64,000 nucleotides of DNA. Origin: Microbacterium flavescens. GTDB taxonomy: Bacteria; Actinomycetota; Actinomycetes; Actinomycetales; Microbacteriaceae. How positions within the stretch are numbered: position 1 is the first letter of the stretch; the number at the start of each line of letters is the position of its first letter. The position numbers and the translations under genes were made by a program. The notes below the pieces were generated by a model. The model did no database searches. It saw only the letters and a program-made list of their open reading frames with translations, and had not been told where the DNA came from. Shown here in pieces: positions 50,706-59,973 of this stretch. The DNA lies in assembly GCF_018588945.1 (NCBI RefSeq), contig NZ_JAFIWA010000001.1:558001-622000 (forward strand). Direction: 5' to 3'.

Positions 50706-52073
50706 GTGGCAGAAGAAAACCCCTGGAACGTTGCACGTCTGATCCCGACATCGGGGATCAACGGTGCTGAAGAGCAGGAACGGCGCGCAACTTCCGCGCT
50801 GCTCGCGGTAATGAGTTCGGTCAAGGAGTATGGCCGCGTCCTCACAAGCCGAATGGGTGCGCCTGCGGGCGCGATTGAGACGTTTATCGAGGTGCCATTC
50901 GTTCTGGGTGACAAAAAGGTCTTTCCGGACGGTCTCATTCGCGTGAAGCGGGGCAGCAAGGTCTGGACAGCCCTCGTCGAGGTCAAGACTGGCAACAACG
51001 AGTTGCAGCGGGAGCAGCTGGAAAACTATCTCGATGTCGCGCGAGAACGCCGCTTCGATGCGCTCTTGACGATCTCAAATGAGATTTCCCCCGCGGCAGG
51101 CGTCCATCCGACCGTTGTCGACAAACGCAAATCGAAGTACGTCTCAATGCACCACTTGTCGTGGACCGAAGTGCTGACCGCGGCGGTGATGCAGAAGGAA
51201 TTTCGTGGAGTCGCCGATCCGGACCAGGCATGGATCTTGGGTGAGTTGATCCGTTATCTCGAGCACCCGAAATCGGGCGCCGTCGAGTTCACGGACATGG
51301 GGCCGAGCTGGGTGCCCGTTCGGGATGCGGTCTCGAGCGGCACGCTTCGCAAGAGCGACAAGGATGCGGCGCAGGTTGCAGGCCGGTTCGATGCGCTCCT
51401 CCGGTATGGCGCACTCAAGCTCGGGCAGCGACTCGGCGCCGACGTGACGCAGGTGTTGTCGAAGGCGGAGGTCGCAAACCCGGCACTTCGGATCGCAGCC
51501 GTGACCGACATGCTGGTGAACGAGGGCAAGATGTCTGGCGCGATCCGGATTCCCAATGCCGTGTCGCCTCTGACCGTCACCGTCGATATTCGCGCGGCAC
51601 AGATAGCTTGCTCTTTCGCCACAAGTGCTCCTGCCGAGGGTAGGCCAACAACGAGAGTCAACTGGCTGCTTCGCCAACTGAAAGACGCACCCGACACGCT
51701 GCGTGTCGAAGCTTTCGCTGCACGTCAACGAGGCGGCACGGCAGAGCTCCTCCGAACTGCGCGTGAGGACCCAGGCGTACTTGTCGCTGACCCCTCGAAG
51801 GAGATCAAGTCGTTCACGGTCACCTACCTCGGAAAGATGGGCGGCGCGCGATTGGCGGGGCGGTCAGGCTTCATCGATTCAGTGATGGACGCGATTCTCG
51901 TCTCCTACGACTTGGTCGGCCAGCGTCTCAAGGACTGGTCGGCCGCACCTCCGAGGCTGCGCAAGCCTGAAGAGGTCGTAGTGGAAGAGAAGGTGTCGAA
52001 AGACCTGCCCTCAGCTGCCCTCTCATCCCAAGACGACGAGCTCGCGGGAGCTTCGGGAGCCGCCGCACAGTAG
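50706..52073 (+). CDS. Predicted PD-(D/E)XK nuclease-like protein of lower GC, near tRNA-Arg
   Basis: This 455-residue protein is not a named family to me. The N-terminal domain has the layout of a PD-(D/E)XK nuclease: E62 (FIEVPF), D75 (FPDGLIRV), then E92-x-K94 (LVEVKTG) and the Q104...Y108 motif (REQLENYLDVA) seen in RecB/Cas4-type and many restriction nucleases. The remaining 300 residues are mixed helix and strand, ending in an acidic, Ser/Ala-rich tail. GC is visibly lower and codons such as AAA, TTT and GAA are more frequent than in neighbours, which suggests acquisition. The GTG start follows a GACGGAG site. It may act in DNA defence or repair, which is inference. Confidence 0.7.
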   Translation: MAEENPWNVARLIPTSGINGAEEQERRATSALLAVMSSVKEYGRVLTSRMGAPAGAIETFIEVPFVLGDKKVFPDGLIRVKRGSKVWTALVEVKTGNNELQREQLENYLDVARERRFDALLTISNEISPAAGVHPTVVDKRKSKYVSMHHLSWTEVLTAAVMQKEFRGVADPDQAWILGELIRYLEHPKSGAVEFTDMGPSWVPVRDAVSSGTLRKSDKDAAQVAGRFDALLRYGALKLGQRLGADVTQVLSKAEVANPALRIAAVTDMLVNEGKMSGAIRIPNAVSPLTVTVDIRAAQIACSFATSAPAEGRPTTRVNWLLRQLKDAPDTLRVEAFAARQRGGTAELLRTAREDPGVLVADPSKEIKSFTVTYLGKMGGARLAGRSGFIDSVMDAILVSYDLVGQRLKDWSAAPPRLRKPEEVVVEEKVSKDLPSAALSSQDDELAGASGAAAQ

Positions 52074-52396
52074 GGTCTGCTTCCAACGGACGGCTGCCGA
52101 TGGCGAGACACCGGATGTGTCGCGTCTGACGCGGGGCCAGCTATTCGTCAGCGCTTGCGGCGCGATCGTCTCGGCCACACGGAGTGCGCGACCGAGATCC
52201 CAAATACGGACCACGCCGCCAGCAGCACCCCACCGTTGAAGACGACACACCCCAGCAGCCCGTGCGGGGGAGAGCCTGCCGTTACTGCGCAAGCCCCAGG
52301 TCGGCCTGGCCACCGCTATCGTGCGCAGCGGACCGGACCGTGTGCGCACGCCGTTGGACACGGTCACGTGCGCGGTGACTTGGCGCAGCGGAAAAG
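52074..52396. other. Gene-free stretch between the PD-(D/E)XK gene and the tRNA-Arg terminator
   Basis: No supported gene. A minus-strand frame could encode a short hydrophobic peptide ending AHSVWPRRSRRKR, but it lacks a start codon and ribosome-binding site. No integrase, no repeat of the tRNA 3' end and no recognisable promoter are visible. The segment may be residual DNA from the acquisition of the adjacent gene. Confidence 0.6.
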
Positions 52397-52422
52397 AAAA
52401 TCCCAGGATGACCTGGGATTTT
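52397..52422 (-). terminator. Intrinsic terminator of the tRNA-Arg gene
   Basis: aaaatcccagg (52397-52407) and cctgggatttt (52412-52422) form an 11-base-pair stem with a four-base loop. On the minus strand it begins 6 bases after the tRNA 3' end and continues into a further TTCTTTTC tract, so it is a classic intrinsic terminator. Confidence 0.85.
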
Positions 52423-52427
52423 CTGAG

Positions 52428-52500
52428 TGCCCCCGACAGGAATCGAACCTGCGACCTTTGGTACCGGAAACCAACGCTCTATCCCCTGAGCTACGGAGGC
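52428..52500 (-). tRNA. tRNA-Arg, anticodon CCG
   Basis: The 73-base cloverleaf has an acceptor arm GCCTCCG pairing with CGGGGGC (one G-T wobble), a D-arm with AGCTCAGGGGATAGAGC, and an anticodon loop TTCCGGT with CCG in the centre on a TTGGT/ACCAA stem. The T-arm is CAGGTTCGATTCCTG and the discriminator is A. CCA is not encoded. It reads the CGG codon. It lies 2 kb from argS, on the opposite strand, and next to a low-GC gene, a usual place for integration events. Confidence 0.97.
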
Positions 52501-52543
52501 GTGCCGATCGAGGTTACCATCCGCCGAGGGCATCCCCGTGCCG

Positions 52544-53356
52544 TCAGGGAGCGACGATGTCCTCGTCGAGCGGAGCGTCGGCCACGACATCCGTCGCCTC
52601 CGACATGGCCGCGATCGCAGCCGCTACGCGCTCCGCGAGGTAGGCGTGGCCGGCGGTCGACGGATGGTCGCGGCCGATCTCGCCCGTGTCGATGATCTGG
52701 AGGTAGTTCTCCGGCGTGATCCAGTTCTCGTCCAGGGGCGAGACGTACCACCAGCCGCGCTCTGCGGCGAGAGCGGCGAGGTCGTCGTCGATGCGCGCCG
52801 TCGCCGGCTCGACCGGGAGCACCTGCGGCGCGGGTCCGAGAATGACGATCGCCGCGTCGGGGTACAGCGACGTCAAGGAGTCCCACACGGCGTTCACCGC
52901 ATCGCCGTACCCCTTCGCGGGCAGACGACGGTCATTGATCGATCCCTCGACGATGATCAGGTCGGGATCGACCGCCGGGTCGAGGGCTGCGACGCGCTCG
53001 CCGTACGAGCCGCCGTCGAGCCCGGGCTTGAGGTATCCGCTGCCGCGGACGCCGTCGACGATCGTCTCGCCGCCGAGGTGGTCGGCCAGGAGGTACGCGA
53101 ACCCGAGGCTCGGCACGGTCGCCGCCGAGCCGTAGACCCACGAATCCCCGAAGACGAGCACGCGGGGCTGATCGGGCAGCGCGAGGGCTGGCGGTGCGCT
53201 GGAGACCGCAGCCGACTCCGCCTCCACCGCGACCGGTGCCGACGGCACGATCCAGGGTCGCCACATGCCGAGCGCGCAGACGACGGCGACGGCGAGCGCG
53301 GCGCCGACCAGCGGCAGCCACGGACGCCGTGCGCGGAGGCGTCCGGGCGCGTGCAT
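52544..53356 (-). CDS. Membrane-anchored SGNH/GDSL hydrolase
   Basis: This 270-residue protein has a short basic tail, one membrane helix (about residues 13-31; WLPLVGAALAVAVVCALGMW) and an Ala/Pro linker. The SGNH domain has block I VFGDSWVYGS (S72 nucleophile), block III VEGSINDRR with the Asn, and block V DHPSTAGHAYLAE with the Asp-His pair. It acts outside the membrane on an ester, perhaps an acyl or acetyl group of cell-envelope polymers. MHAPGRLRARR is the start because the upstream extension shows no homology pattern. No partner gene is evident. Confidence 0.87.
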   Translation of the reverse strand: MHAPGRLRARRPWLPLVGAALAVAVVCALGMWRPWIVPSAPVAVEAESAAVSSAPPALALPDQPRVLVFGDSWVYGSAATVPSLGFAYLLADHLGGETIVDGVRGSGYLKPGLDGGSYGERVAALDPAVDPDLIIVEGSINDRRLPAKGYGDAVNAVWDSLTSLYPDAAIVILGPAPQVLPVEPATARIDDDLAALAAERGWWYVSPLDENWITPENYLQIIDTGEIGRDHPSTAGHAYLAERVAAAIAAMSEATDVVADAPLDEDIVAP

Positions 53357-53516
53357 GCACCGAGGGTACGTCACGATCCGGTGCCCGCCATTCCCCGTCC
53401 GGAATCGTGGGGAAAGCACGCGTGAATCTTGAGCGATCCGGGGCCGCCGCGCGGGCGGCTTCGGCCGCTGTGCACAAGCGCAGGAACCGCCCTTCCCGGC
53501 ATGCGAGGATACTTCG

Positions 53517-54383
53517 GTGCAACGCGTCGTGACCGCCGAACTGGACCTCGATCTGGGGTCGTCCGTCGACCTCATCTTCCAGATCACAGCGGCCCAGGCG
53601 GTGCCCCTGATCAGCGAGCAGCTGACCTTCACTCAGGGCGACCGCGTGTACACGCCGACCGAGATCGTCGACCAGTCCGGCAGCCGGCTGCACCGGCTGA
53701 TGGGGGAGTCGGGGCGCCTCGAGGTGCGCTACGAAGCGACCGTCGAGGGGCAGGCCGCAACGAGCCGCACGAGCGACCTGGAGGCGATCACCTACCTGCG
53801 CCCGAGCCGCTACTGCCAGTCCGACGAGGTGTTCCAGCAGGCGCGACGGCAGTTCAAGGGGCTGCAGGGCCACGACCTCATCGCAGCCGTGTCCGACTTC
53901 GTCGCGACGAGCACGACGTACACCCCCGGTCTGAGCCACGGCACCGACAGCGCCGTGACGACGCTCATGACGGGGCAGGGCGTGTGCCGCGACTACGCGC
54001 ACGTCGTCATCGCGCTGCTGCGCGCGATGGACATGCCCGCGCGCTACGCCGCGTGCTTTGCGCCCGGCCTGCAGCCCATGGACTTCCATGCCGTGGCCGA
54101 GGCCTATCTCGACGGCGCCTGGTACGTCATCGACGGCACGCGCCTCGCGAACCGTCGCTCGCTCGTCCGCATCGCGACGGGGCGGGATGCCGCGGACTGC
54201 GCCTTCCTCAGCTATCACGGCGGCTACGTCGGCCTCCAGCGCATGCGTGTCGACGCATGGGTCGTGCCGGACGACGTCGAGGGGGCTGAGGGCGGGGCTC
54301 CGGCGGCCGGCGGAACGGAGACGCCTGTGGAGGCATCCGATCCGGCGGGGGATGACTTCTTGGAGCTTGTGCAGCTGGCGTGA
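53517..54383 (+). CDS. Transglutaminase-like cysteine protease-fold protein
   Basis: This 288-residue protein has an N-terminal beta-domain (about 1-95; VTAELDLDLGSSVDLIFQITAA, the bacterial transglutaminase N domain) and a transglutaminase core. The triad is C157 (GQGVCRDYAHV), H191 (MDFHAVAEAYL) and D206 (VIDGTRLA). It has no signal peptide and a Pro/Gly/Asp-rich tail. Bacterial members are proteases or peptide-modifying enzymes, sometimes linked to ATP-grasp genes, which are absent here. The GTG start directly follows a GGATACTTCG element. A single repeat unit lies after the stop. Confidence 0.88.
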   Translation: MQRVVTAELDLDLGSSVDLIFQITAAQAVPLISEQLTFTQGDRVYTPTEIVDQSGSRLHRLMGESGRLEVRYEATVEGQAATSRTSDLEAITYLRPSRYCQSDEVFQQARRQFKGLQGHDLIAAVSDFVATSTTYTPGLSHGTDSAVTTLMTGQGVCRDYAHVVIALLRAMDMPARYAACFAPGLQPMDFHAVAEAYLDGAWYVIDGTRLANRRSLVRIATGRDAADCAFLSYHGGYVGLQRMRVDAWVVPDDVEGAEGGAPAAGGTETPVEASDPAGDDFLELVQLA

Positions 54384-54402
54384 GGCTCTGCGCAGGCTCG
54401 GG

Positions 54403-54434
54403 GGCGTTTCGTCTCGCTTCGCTCGCTCAACGAC
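54403..54434 (-). repeat. Single copy of the GAGCGAAGCGAGACGAAACG repeat
   Basis: Reverse-orientation half unit: on the plus strand gcgtttcgtctcgcttcgct then cgctcaacgacc. It lies 20 bases after the transglutaminase stop and about 50 bases before argS. Confidence 0.9.
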
Positions 54435-54485
54435 CGGGGGGTAGCGGGAAGGGGCGCGCAGCGCGCGAACTAGACTGGTGCGGTT

Positions 54486-56150
54486 ATGAATCCCGACGCC
54501 CTTTCCGCCGCCCTGCTCACCGTCATCGCCCCGCTGGCGGAGGCGCGACGACCCGGAGCGGCCGAAGGGCTGACCGCTGCCGACCTGCCGCTCGAGCGGC
54601 CGAAGAACCGTGACCACGGCGACTGGGCGTCCAACGCCGCCCTCAAGCTCGCCAAGACACTCGGTGCCAACCCGCGTGAGTTCGCCGCCGAGGTGGCCTC
54701 GGGCCTCGAAGCCGTCGACGGCGTGGCGAGCGTCGAGGTCGCCGGACCCGGCTTCATCAACATCCGACTGGATGCCGCGGCCGCCGGTGCCCTCGCGAAG
54801 ACGATCGTCGACGCCGGCACTGCATTCGGCAGCAACGACTCGCGCTCCGACGAGATCATCAACCTCGAGTTCGTCTCGGCGAACCCGACCGGGCCGATCC
54901 ACCTCGGGGGCACGCGCTGGGCGGCCGTGGGCGACTCGCTCGCGCGCATCCTCTCCTCGCAAGGCGCGCAGGTGACCCGCGAGTACTACTTCAACGACCA
55001 CGGTGCGCAGATCGACCGGTTCGCGCGCAGCCTCGTCGCCGCGCACGAGGGACAGCCCACGCCGGAGGACGGCTACGGCGGCGCCTACATCGGCGACATC
55101 GCGCGCCGGGTCGCGCTGGCGTACGAGGGTGACATCGACAGCCTCGACGCCGAAGCAAAGCAGGAGGCGTTCCGCGCGCTCGGCGTCGGCTTCATGTTCG
55201 AGGAGATCAAGAAGAGCCTCCACGACTTCGGCGTGGACTTCGACGTCTACTTCCACGAGAACGACCTCCACGAGTCGGGCGCCGTCACGCGGGCCGTGGA
55301 GCGTCTGCGCGAACAGGGCCACATCTTCGAGGAGGACGGCGCCGTCTGGCTGCGCTCGACGACCTTCGGCGACGACCGCGATCGTGTCGTCATCCGCTCG
55401 AACGGGACGCCCGCGTACATCTCAGGCGACCTGGCCTACTACCTCGACAAGCGGGAGCGCGGCTTCAACCGCTGCATCATCATGCTCGGCGCCGACCACC
55501 ACGGCTACGTGCGGCGCATGATGGCGATGTGCGCGGCGTTCGGCGACGAGCCGGGCGTCAATCTGCAGATCCTCATCGGGCAGCTGGTGAACCTCGTGAA
55601 GAACGGGCAGCCGATGCGCATGTCGAAGCGCGCCGGCACCGTCGTCACGCTCGAGGACCTCGTCGAGATCGTCGGCGTCGACGCCGCCCGCTACGCGCTG
55701 GTGCGCAGCTCAGCCGACTCGAACCTCGACGTCGACCTCGACATCCTGCAGAAGCGCACGAACGACAACCCCGTCTTCTACGTGCAGTACGCGCACGCGC
55801 GCACCCACAACGTCGGGCGCAACGCAGCGACGTCCGGCGTCGATCGCTCGGAGTTCGCTCCCGAGCTGCTGTCGCACGAGACGGAGTCCGCACTGCTCGG
55901 CGCCCTGCAGGAGTTCCCGCGCATCGTGGCGTTCGCCGCCGAACTGCGCGAGCCGCACCGAGTCGCGCGCTACCTCGAGGAGCTCGCCGGGCTTTACCAC
56001 CGCTGGTACGACAACTGCCGCGTGATCCCGCTGGGCGACGAGCCCGTTGAGGCGGTTCACCGTACGCGGCTGTGGCTCAACGACGCCACCGGCCAGGTGC
56101 TGCGCAATGGACTTCACCTTCTCGGCGTGGGTGCGCCGGAGCGGATGTGA
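54486..56150 (+). CDS. argS: Arginyl-tRNA synthetase
   Basis: This 554-residue class I synthetase has an N-terminal Add-1 domain (about 1-90), the HIGH-type motif in [13 protein letters not shown], the central [26 protein letters not shown] region, the KMSKS-type motif MRMSKRAG, and a DALR anticodon-binding domain from about 420. It charges tRNA-Arg with arginine. TAGACT (54471-54476) is nine bases before the ATG. It heads the argS, lmeA, lysA, hom, thrC, thrB, rho segment shared by many actinobacteria. Confidence 0.97.
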   Translation: MNPDALSAALLTVIAPLAEARRPGAAEGLTAADLPLERPKNRDHGDWASNAALKLAKTLGANPREFAAEVASGLEAVDGVASVEVAGPGFINIRLDAAAAGALAKTIVDAGTAFGSNDSRSDEIINLEFVSANPTGPIHLGGTRWAAVGDSLARILSSQGAQVTREYYFNDHGAQIDRFARSLVAAHEGQPTPEDGYGGAYIGDIARRVALAYEGDIDSLDAEAKQEAFRALGVGFMFEEIKKSLHDFGVDFDVYFHENDLHESGAVTRAVERLREQGHIFEEDGAVWLRSTTFGDDRDRVVIRSNGTPAYISGDLAYYLDKRERGFNRCIIMLGADHHGYVRRMMAMCAAFGDEPGVNLQILIGQLVNLVKNGQPMRMSKRAGTVVTLEDLVEIVGVDAARYALVRSSADSNLDVDLDILQKRTNDNPVFYVQYAHARTHNVGRNAATSGVDRSEFAPELLSHETESALLGALQEFPRIVAFAAELREPHRVARYLEELAGLYHRWYDNCRVIPLGDEPVEAVHRTRLWLNDATGQVLRNGLHLLGVGAPERM

Positions 56151-56154
56151 TGCG

Positions 56155-56973
56155 ATGACGGCCGCCGACGCGAACCCCACCCAGCCGCTGCCGGAGTGGG
56201 AGCAGCCGTCGACGCCCCGTCGCCGTCGCCGCGTCTGGCCGTGGCTCGTCGCCCTGGCGATCGTGGTCGTGCTGGCCGTCGTCGCCTGGTTCGTCGCGGA
56301 GGCGGTCGCCCGCGACCTCGTGCACCAGACCGTCGAGGAGGAGATCCGCGAGCGACTGTCGCTGCCCGCCGATCACCCGATCGACGTGGCGGTGCCCGGT
56401 GTGCTGATTCCGCAGCTCATCGGCGGGACGCTCGACGAGCTGACCGTCTCGTCCGAGGACGTCCCGGTCGGGGGGTACGAGGGCGACGTCACCGTGACGG
56501 CGACCGACGTGCCGATTCGCGGAGGCGCCGACATCGGGGGCGCCACGGCGACTGTGACGCTCGACGAGACGCAGCTGCGGACGCTGCTCGCCACCGTGGA
56601 AGGCTTCCCGGCCGACACCGTCGAGCTCGCCGACCCCGGCATCGATGTCGCGACCGAGCTTCAGCTGTTCGGTGCGGGCATCCCGGTCGGGGTGTCGCTG
56701 ACGCCGTCGGTCGCGGAGGGCGACATCGTGCTCACCCCGACGGCGTTCGAGGTGGCGGGTGCCCAGATCGACGCCGCCCAGCTCTCTGATCAGTTCGGCC
56801 GGCTTGCCGCACTCGTCACGCGCGACTGGACGGTATGCCTCGCCCAGTACATCCCTGCGGGCGTCACCCTCACCGATGTGCAGGTCGACGGAGACGTTCT
56901 CGTCGCCGACGCCGACGTCGACGGAGCGATCGTCACCGACCCGTCGCTGCAGGCGAACGGCACCTGCGACTGA
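56155..56973 (+). CDS. LmeA-like (DUF2993) phospholipid-binding protein
   Basis: This 272-residue protein has a cytoplasmic Pro-rich head, a basic RRRRR stretch, and one membrane helix (about 28-50; WPWLVALAIVVVLAVVAWFVA). Its extracytoplasmic DUF2993 domain has VDVAVPGVLIPQLIGGTLDELTVSSEDVPV and GATATVTLDETQLRTLL. In mycobacteria LmeA binds phospholipids and is needed for lipomannan maturation; a comparable envelope role is inferred here. It starts four bases after the argS stop, so the two share a transcript. Confidence 0.85.
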   Translation: MTAADANPTQPLPEWEQPSTPRRRRRVWPWLVALAIVVVLAVVAWFVAEAVARDLVHQTVEEEIRERLSLPADHPIDVAVPGVLIPQLIGGTLDELTVSSEDVPVGGYEGDVTVTATDVPIRGGADIGGATATVTLDETQLRTLLATVEGFPADTVELADPGIDVATELQLFGAGIPVGVSLTPSVAEGDIVLTPTAFEVAGAQIDAAQLSDQFGRLAALVTRDWTVCLAQYIPAGVTLTDVQVDGDVLVADADVDGAIVTDPSLQANGTCD

Positions 56974-57020
56974 CCCCTCGCGGGGCGTCACACATCACGG
57001 GCCCGGCATGGGCTGTGCCC

Positions 57021-57168
57021 TAGACTGCAAGGACCGTCCGGCGCGTGAACTCTCCGGTGCACGCGGCCGCCGGATCGACTGCGCGCCCGGCGTGTCCGCT
57101 GGATACTCCGCGCCGATCCGGTCGCCCGGGCGGTCCCGCGTCGAAGCCCGAACCGATTGGTCCTCCCC
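57021..57168 (+). promoter_or_regulatory. lysA promoter (-10 TAGACT) and long 5' leader
   Basis: TAGACT (57021-57026) is the best promoter element before lysA; the resulting leader would be about 135 bases, long for this organism. It carries no match to the lysine riboswitch and no T-box. A GTG-initiated frame crosses it but looks like a codon-bias shadow. Confidence 0.4.
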
Positions 57169-58656
57169 GTGTCCGCCCCTTCGCAGTCCCGCTCCCTGGC
57201 ACCGGCATGGCTGGTCCCGCCGGGTGACGCCAACGCCCTCGCCCCGCTCGTGTGGCCGACGGCCTCGGATCGCGACGACGAGGGCGTGCTGCGGATCGGC
57301 GGCGTCTCCGCCACGGCACTGCGCGAGCGCTTCGGAACCCCGCTGTGGGTGCTCGACGAGGACGAGGTCCGCGCGACCGCCCGACGCACCCTCGACGCGT
57401 TCCGCGCGGCGGCGGCGCTCCACGGCGTGCAGGCCCGCGTCTACTACGCCGGCAAGGCGTTCCTGAGCACCGAGATCGTCCGCTGGGTCACCGAGGAAGG
57501 CCTCGCCGTCGACGTCTGCACCGGGGGCGAGCTCGCCGTCGCGCTGGCAGCCGGCGCCGATCCTGCCCGGCTCGGATTCCACGGCAACAACAAGAGCGTC
57601 GCCGAGCTCGAGGCCGCCGTCGAGGCGGGCATCGGCTCGATCGTGATCGACAGCCTCATCGAGATCGAGCGTCTCGCCGCGATCGTCGACCGCCGCGGCG
57701 TCCGCCAGTCGGTGCTGCTGCGTGTGAACAGCGGCGTGCACGCCGAGACGCACCATTTCCTGGCGACGGCGCACGAAGACCAGAAGTTCGGTTTCACGCT
57801 GACGGATGCCTCGGCCGCGGCATCCCGCATCCGCGAGCTTCCCGGACTCGATCTCGTCGGCCTGCACTGCCACATCGGCTCGCAGATCTTCGGCACCGCC
57901 GGGTTCGAGGAGTCCGCGTCGCGCATCGTCGAGCTGCACGCCGAGCTGCTGGCCGGCGGCGAGCTGCCCGTGCTGAACCTGGGCGGCGGCTTCGGCATCG
58001 CCTACACGTCGGTCGACGACCCCACCCCGATCGAAGAGCTGGCGGTCGGCATCGCCGAGGCCGTCGCGCGGCAGTGCGAGGTGCGCGGCATCCCGATGCC
58101 GAATCTCGCGTTCGAGCCGGGCCGAGCGATCGTGGGCCGCGCGGGCGTGACGCTGTACGAGGTCGGCACGACCAAGCCGGTCGAGGTCGATGGCGCGGAC
58201 CGCCTGTACGTGAGCGTCGACGGCGGAATGAGCGACAACCCGCGACCGGCGCTGTACGGCGCGGACTTCTCAGCGCGCATCGCATCCCGCACGAGCGAGG
58301 CCGAACCGGTGCTGGTGCGGGTCGTCGGCAAGCACTGCGAGTCGGGCGACGTCGTCGTCGACGCGGAGTACCTGCCCGGCGACGTCTCGCCCGGCGATCT
58401 GCTGGCGGTGCCGGCGACCGGCGCCTACTGCTTCTCGCTTGCGAGCAACTACAACTACGTCCCCCGCCCGCCTGTCGTGGCGCTGCGCGGGGGAGAGGCG
58501 CGCGTCATCGTGCGCGGCGAGTCGGTCGACGACCTCCTCGCGCGCGACGCCGGCCTCACCCCGATGCCCGAGGAAGGGAAGAATCGCATGCCTGGATCGA
58601 GCGAGCGGCGTTCGTTGAGCGAGCCGCAGGCGAGACGAAACGCAGAGTCGAAGTGA
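57169..58656 (+). CDS. lysA: Diaminopimelate decarboxylase
   Basis: This 495-residue PLP enzyme does the last step of lysine synthesis, meso-DAP to lysine. The PLP lysine is K96 in VYYAGKAFLS; other landmarks are FHGNNKS, LVGLHCHIGSQIF, NLGGGFGIAY and the active-site CESGD near residue 385. It follows the classical LysA layout up to about residue 470. The last 20 residues ([17 protein letters not shown]) are unlike the family and coincide with a degenerate copy of the genome's dispersed repeat. The stop overlaps the hom start (GTGA). Confidence 0.96.
   Translation: MSAPSQSRSLAPAWLVPPGDANALAPLVWPTASDRDDEGVLRIGGVSATALRERFGTPLWVLDEDEVRATARRTLDAFRAAAALHGVQARVYYAGKAFLSTEIVRWVTEEGLAVDVCTGGELAVALAAGADPARLGFHGNNKSVAELEAAVEAGIGSIVIDSLIEIERLAAIVDRRGVRQSVLLRVNSGVHAETHHFLATAHEDQKFGFTLTDASAAASRIRELPGLDLVGLHCHIGSQIFGTAGFEESASRIVELHAELLAGGELPVLNLGGGFGIAYTSVDDPTPIEELAVGIAEAVARQCEVRGIPMPNLAFEPGRAIVGRAGVTLYEVGTTKPVEVDGADRLYVSVDGGMSDNPRPALYGADFSARIASRTSEAEPVLVRVVGKHCESGDVVVDAEYLPGDVSPGDLLAVPATGAYCFSLASNYNYVPRPPVVALRGGEARVIVRGESVDDLLARDAGLTPMPEEGKNRMPGSSERRSLSEPQARRNAESK
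58609..58642 (+). repeat. Degenerate GAGCGAAGCGAGACGAAACG repeat inside the lysA 3' end
   Basis: cgttcgttgagcgagccgca followed by ggcgagacgaaacgc is the repeat unit with small changes (ccgcagg instead of cgaag). It is translated in frame as RSLSEPQARRNA. Confidence 0.85.
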
Positions 58657-59972
58657 CCGATTACCGCCGTCTTCGCGTTGCGCTGCTGGGCGCCGGCGCC
58701 GTCGGGTCGCAGGTCGCCGCACTGCTCCGTCAGCACGCCGACGAGCTCGCCGACCGCGCCGGAGCACGTCTCGAGCTGATCGGCATCGCGGTGCGCGATG
58801 TCGACGCTCCGCGCGAGACCGACCTGCCCCGCGAGCTGCTCACGACCGACGCCGAATCGCTCATCGTGGGCGCCGACATCGTCATCGAGCTCATGGGCGG
58901 CATCGAGCCGGCGCGCACCCACCTGCTCCAGGCCATCAACTCCGGCGCCGACGTCGTCACGGCGAACAAGGCCCTGCTGGCGACGCACGGTCCCGAGATC
59001 TTCGACGCCGCCGACCAGGTGGGCGCCGAGGTGTACTACGAGGCCGCCGCGGCCGGCGCGATCCCGATCATCCGCCCGCTGCGCGACTCGCTCGCCGGCG
59101 ACCGCGTGCAGCGCATCATGGGTATCGTCAACGGCACGACGAACTACATCCTCGACCGCATGGACACCGAGGGCGCCGAGTTCGCCGACGTGCTCGCGGA
59201 CGCTCAGCGTCTGGGGTACGCCGAGGCCGACCCCACCGCCGATGTCGAGGGCTACGACGCCGCGCAGAAGGCGGCCATCCTCGCGAGCCTCGCCTTCCAC
59301 ACCACTGTCCCGCTCGACGCGGTCCATCGCGAGGGCATCACGTCGATCGACAAGTCGATGATGGATGCCGCGCGCCATGCCGGCTATGTCATCAAGCTCC
59401 TCGCCGTGTGCGAGCGACTGAGCGGCGGGCCCGGTGCTTCGGGCACCGGCGAGTCGATCTCCGTCCGCGTCTACCCGGCGCTGATCGATCGCACCCACCC
59501 GCTGGCGAGCGTCCACGGGGCGAACAACGCCGTGTTCGTGCAGGCCGAGGCCGCGGGCAACCTCATGTTCTACGGCGCCGGCGCCGGCGGGGTCCAGACC
59601 GCCTCGGCGGTGCTCGGCGACGTCGTGTCGGCCGCGCGACGCCACATCGCCGGCGGTGTCGGCGTGGGCGAGTCCACCCTCGCGAACCTTCCGGTCGTCC
59701 CGGTCGGGCGCGTGACCACCCGCTACCAGATCACCCTCGAGGTCGCCGACCAGCCCGGCGTCCTCGCCACGGTGGCCGGGATCCTCAGCGACGGCCGCGT
59801 GTCGATCGCGACCGTCGAGCAGACCGTGGCGGGCGAGGATGCCCGCACCGCGCGTCTGGAGATCGGCACGCACAAGGCTTTGGAGCAGGACCTCAGCGAG
59901 ACGGTTGACCGTCTCGCCGCGAGCGGCGTCGTCGAGCGCGTCGTCTCGGTCCTGCGTGTGGAAGGAGACTGA
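58653..59972 (+). CDS. hom: Homoserine dehydrogenase
   Basis: This 439-residue protein has an N-terminal NAD(P)-binding domain ([13 protein letters not shown], residues 13-25) and the catalytic domain with [22 protein letters not shown] and the [24 protein letters not shown] signature. A C-terminal ACT domain (from about residue 355; [24 protein letters not shown]) allows feedback control, typically by threonine. It reduces aspartate semialdehyde to homoserine, feeding threonine via thrB/thrC and methionine via metX/metY. It is co-translated with lysA. Confidence 0.97.
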   Translation: MTDYRRLRVALLGAGAVGSQVAALLRQHADELADRAGARLELIGIAVRDVDAPRETDLPRELLTTDAESLIVGADIVIELMGGIEPARTHLLQAINSGADVVTANKALLATHGPEIFDAADQVGAEVYYEAAAAGAIPIIRPLRDSLAGDRVQRIMGIVNGTTNYILDRMDTEGAEFADVLADAQRLGYAEADPTADVEGYDAAQKAAILASLAFHTTVPLDAVHREGITSIDKSMMDAARHAGYVIKLLAVCERLSGGPGASGTGESISVRVYPALIDRTHPLASVHGANNAVFVQAEAAGNLMFYGAGAGGVQTASAVLGDVVSAARRHIAGGVGVGESTLANLPVVPVGRVTTRYQITLEVADQPGVLATVAGILSDGRVSIATVEQTVAGEDARTARLEIGTHKALEQDLSETVDRLAASGVVERVVSVLRVEGD

Positions 59973-59973
59973 C

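Noticed and set aside
52148..52262. Possible small membrane peptide (ending AHSVWPRRSRRKR) on the minus strand
   Set aside because: The stretch is hydrophobic with a basic end, but there is no ATG/GTG in a sensible place and no ribosome-binding site.
50514..52428. Attachment-site duplication of the tRNA-Arg 3' end around the PD-(D/E)XK gene
   Set aside because: I found no second copy of the tRNA 3' sequence and no integrase, so an integrative element cannot be claimed.
57045..57227. 60-codon frame starting at a GTG in the lysA leader
   Set aside because: It is Pro/Arg-rich, overlaps the lysA start in another frame and has no ribosome-binding site; kept only as part of the leader description.
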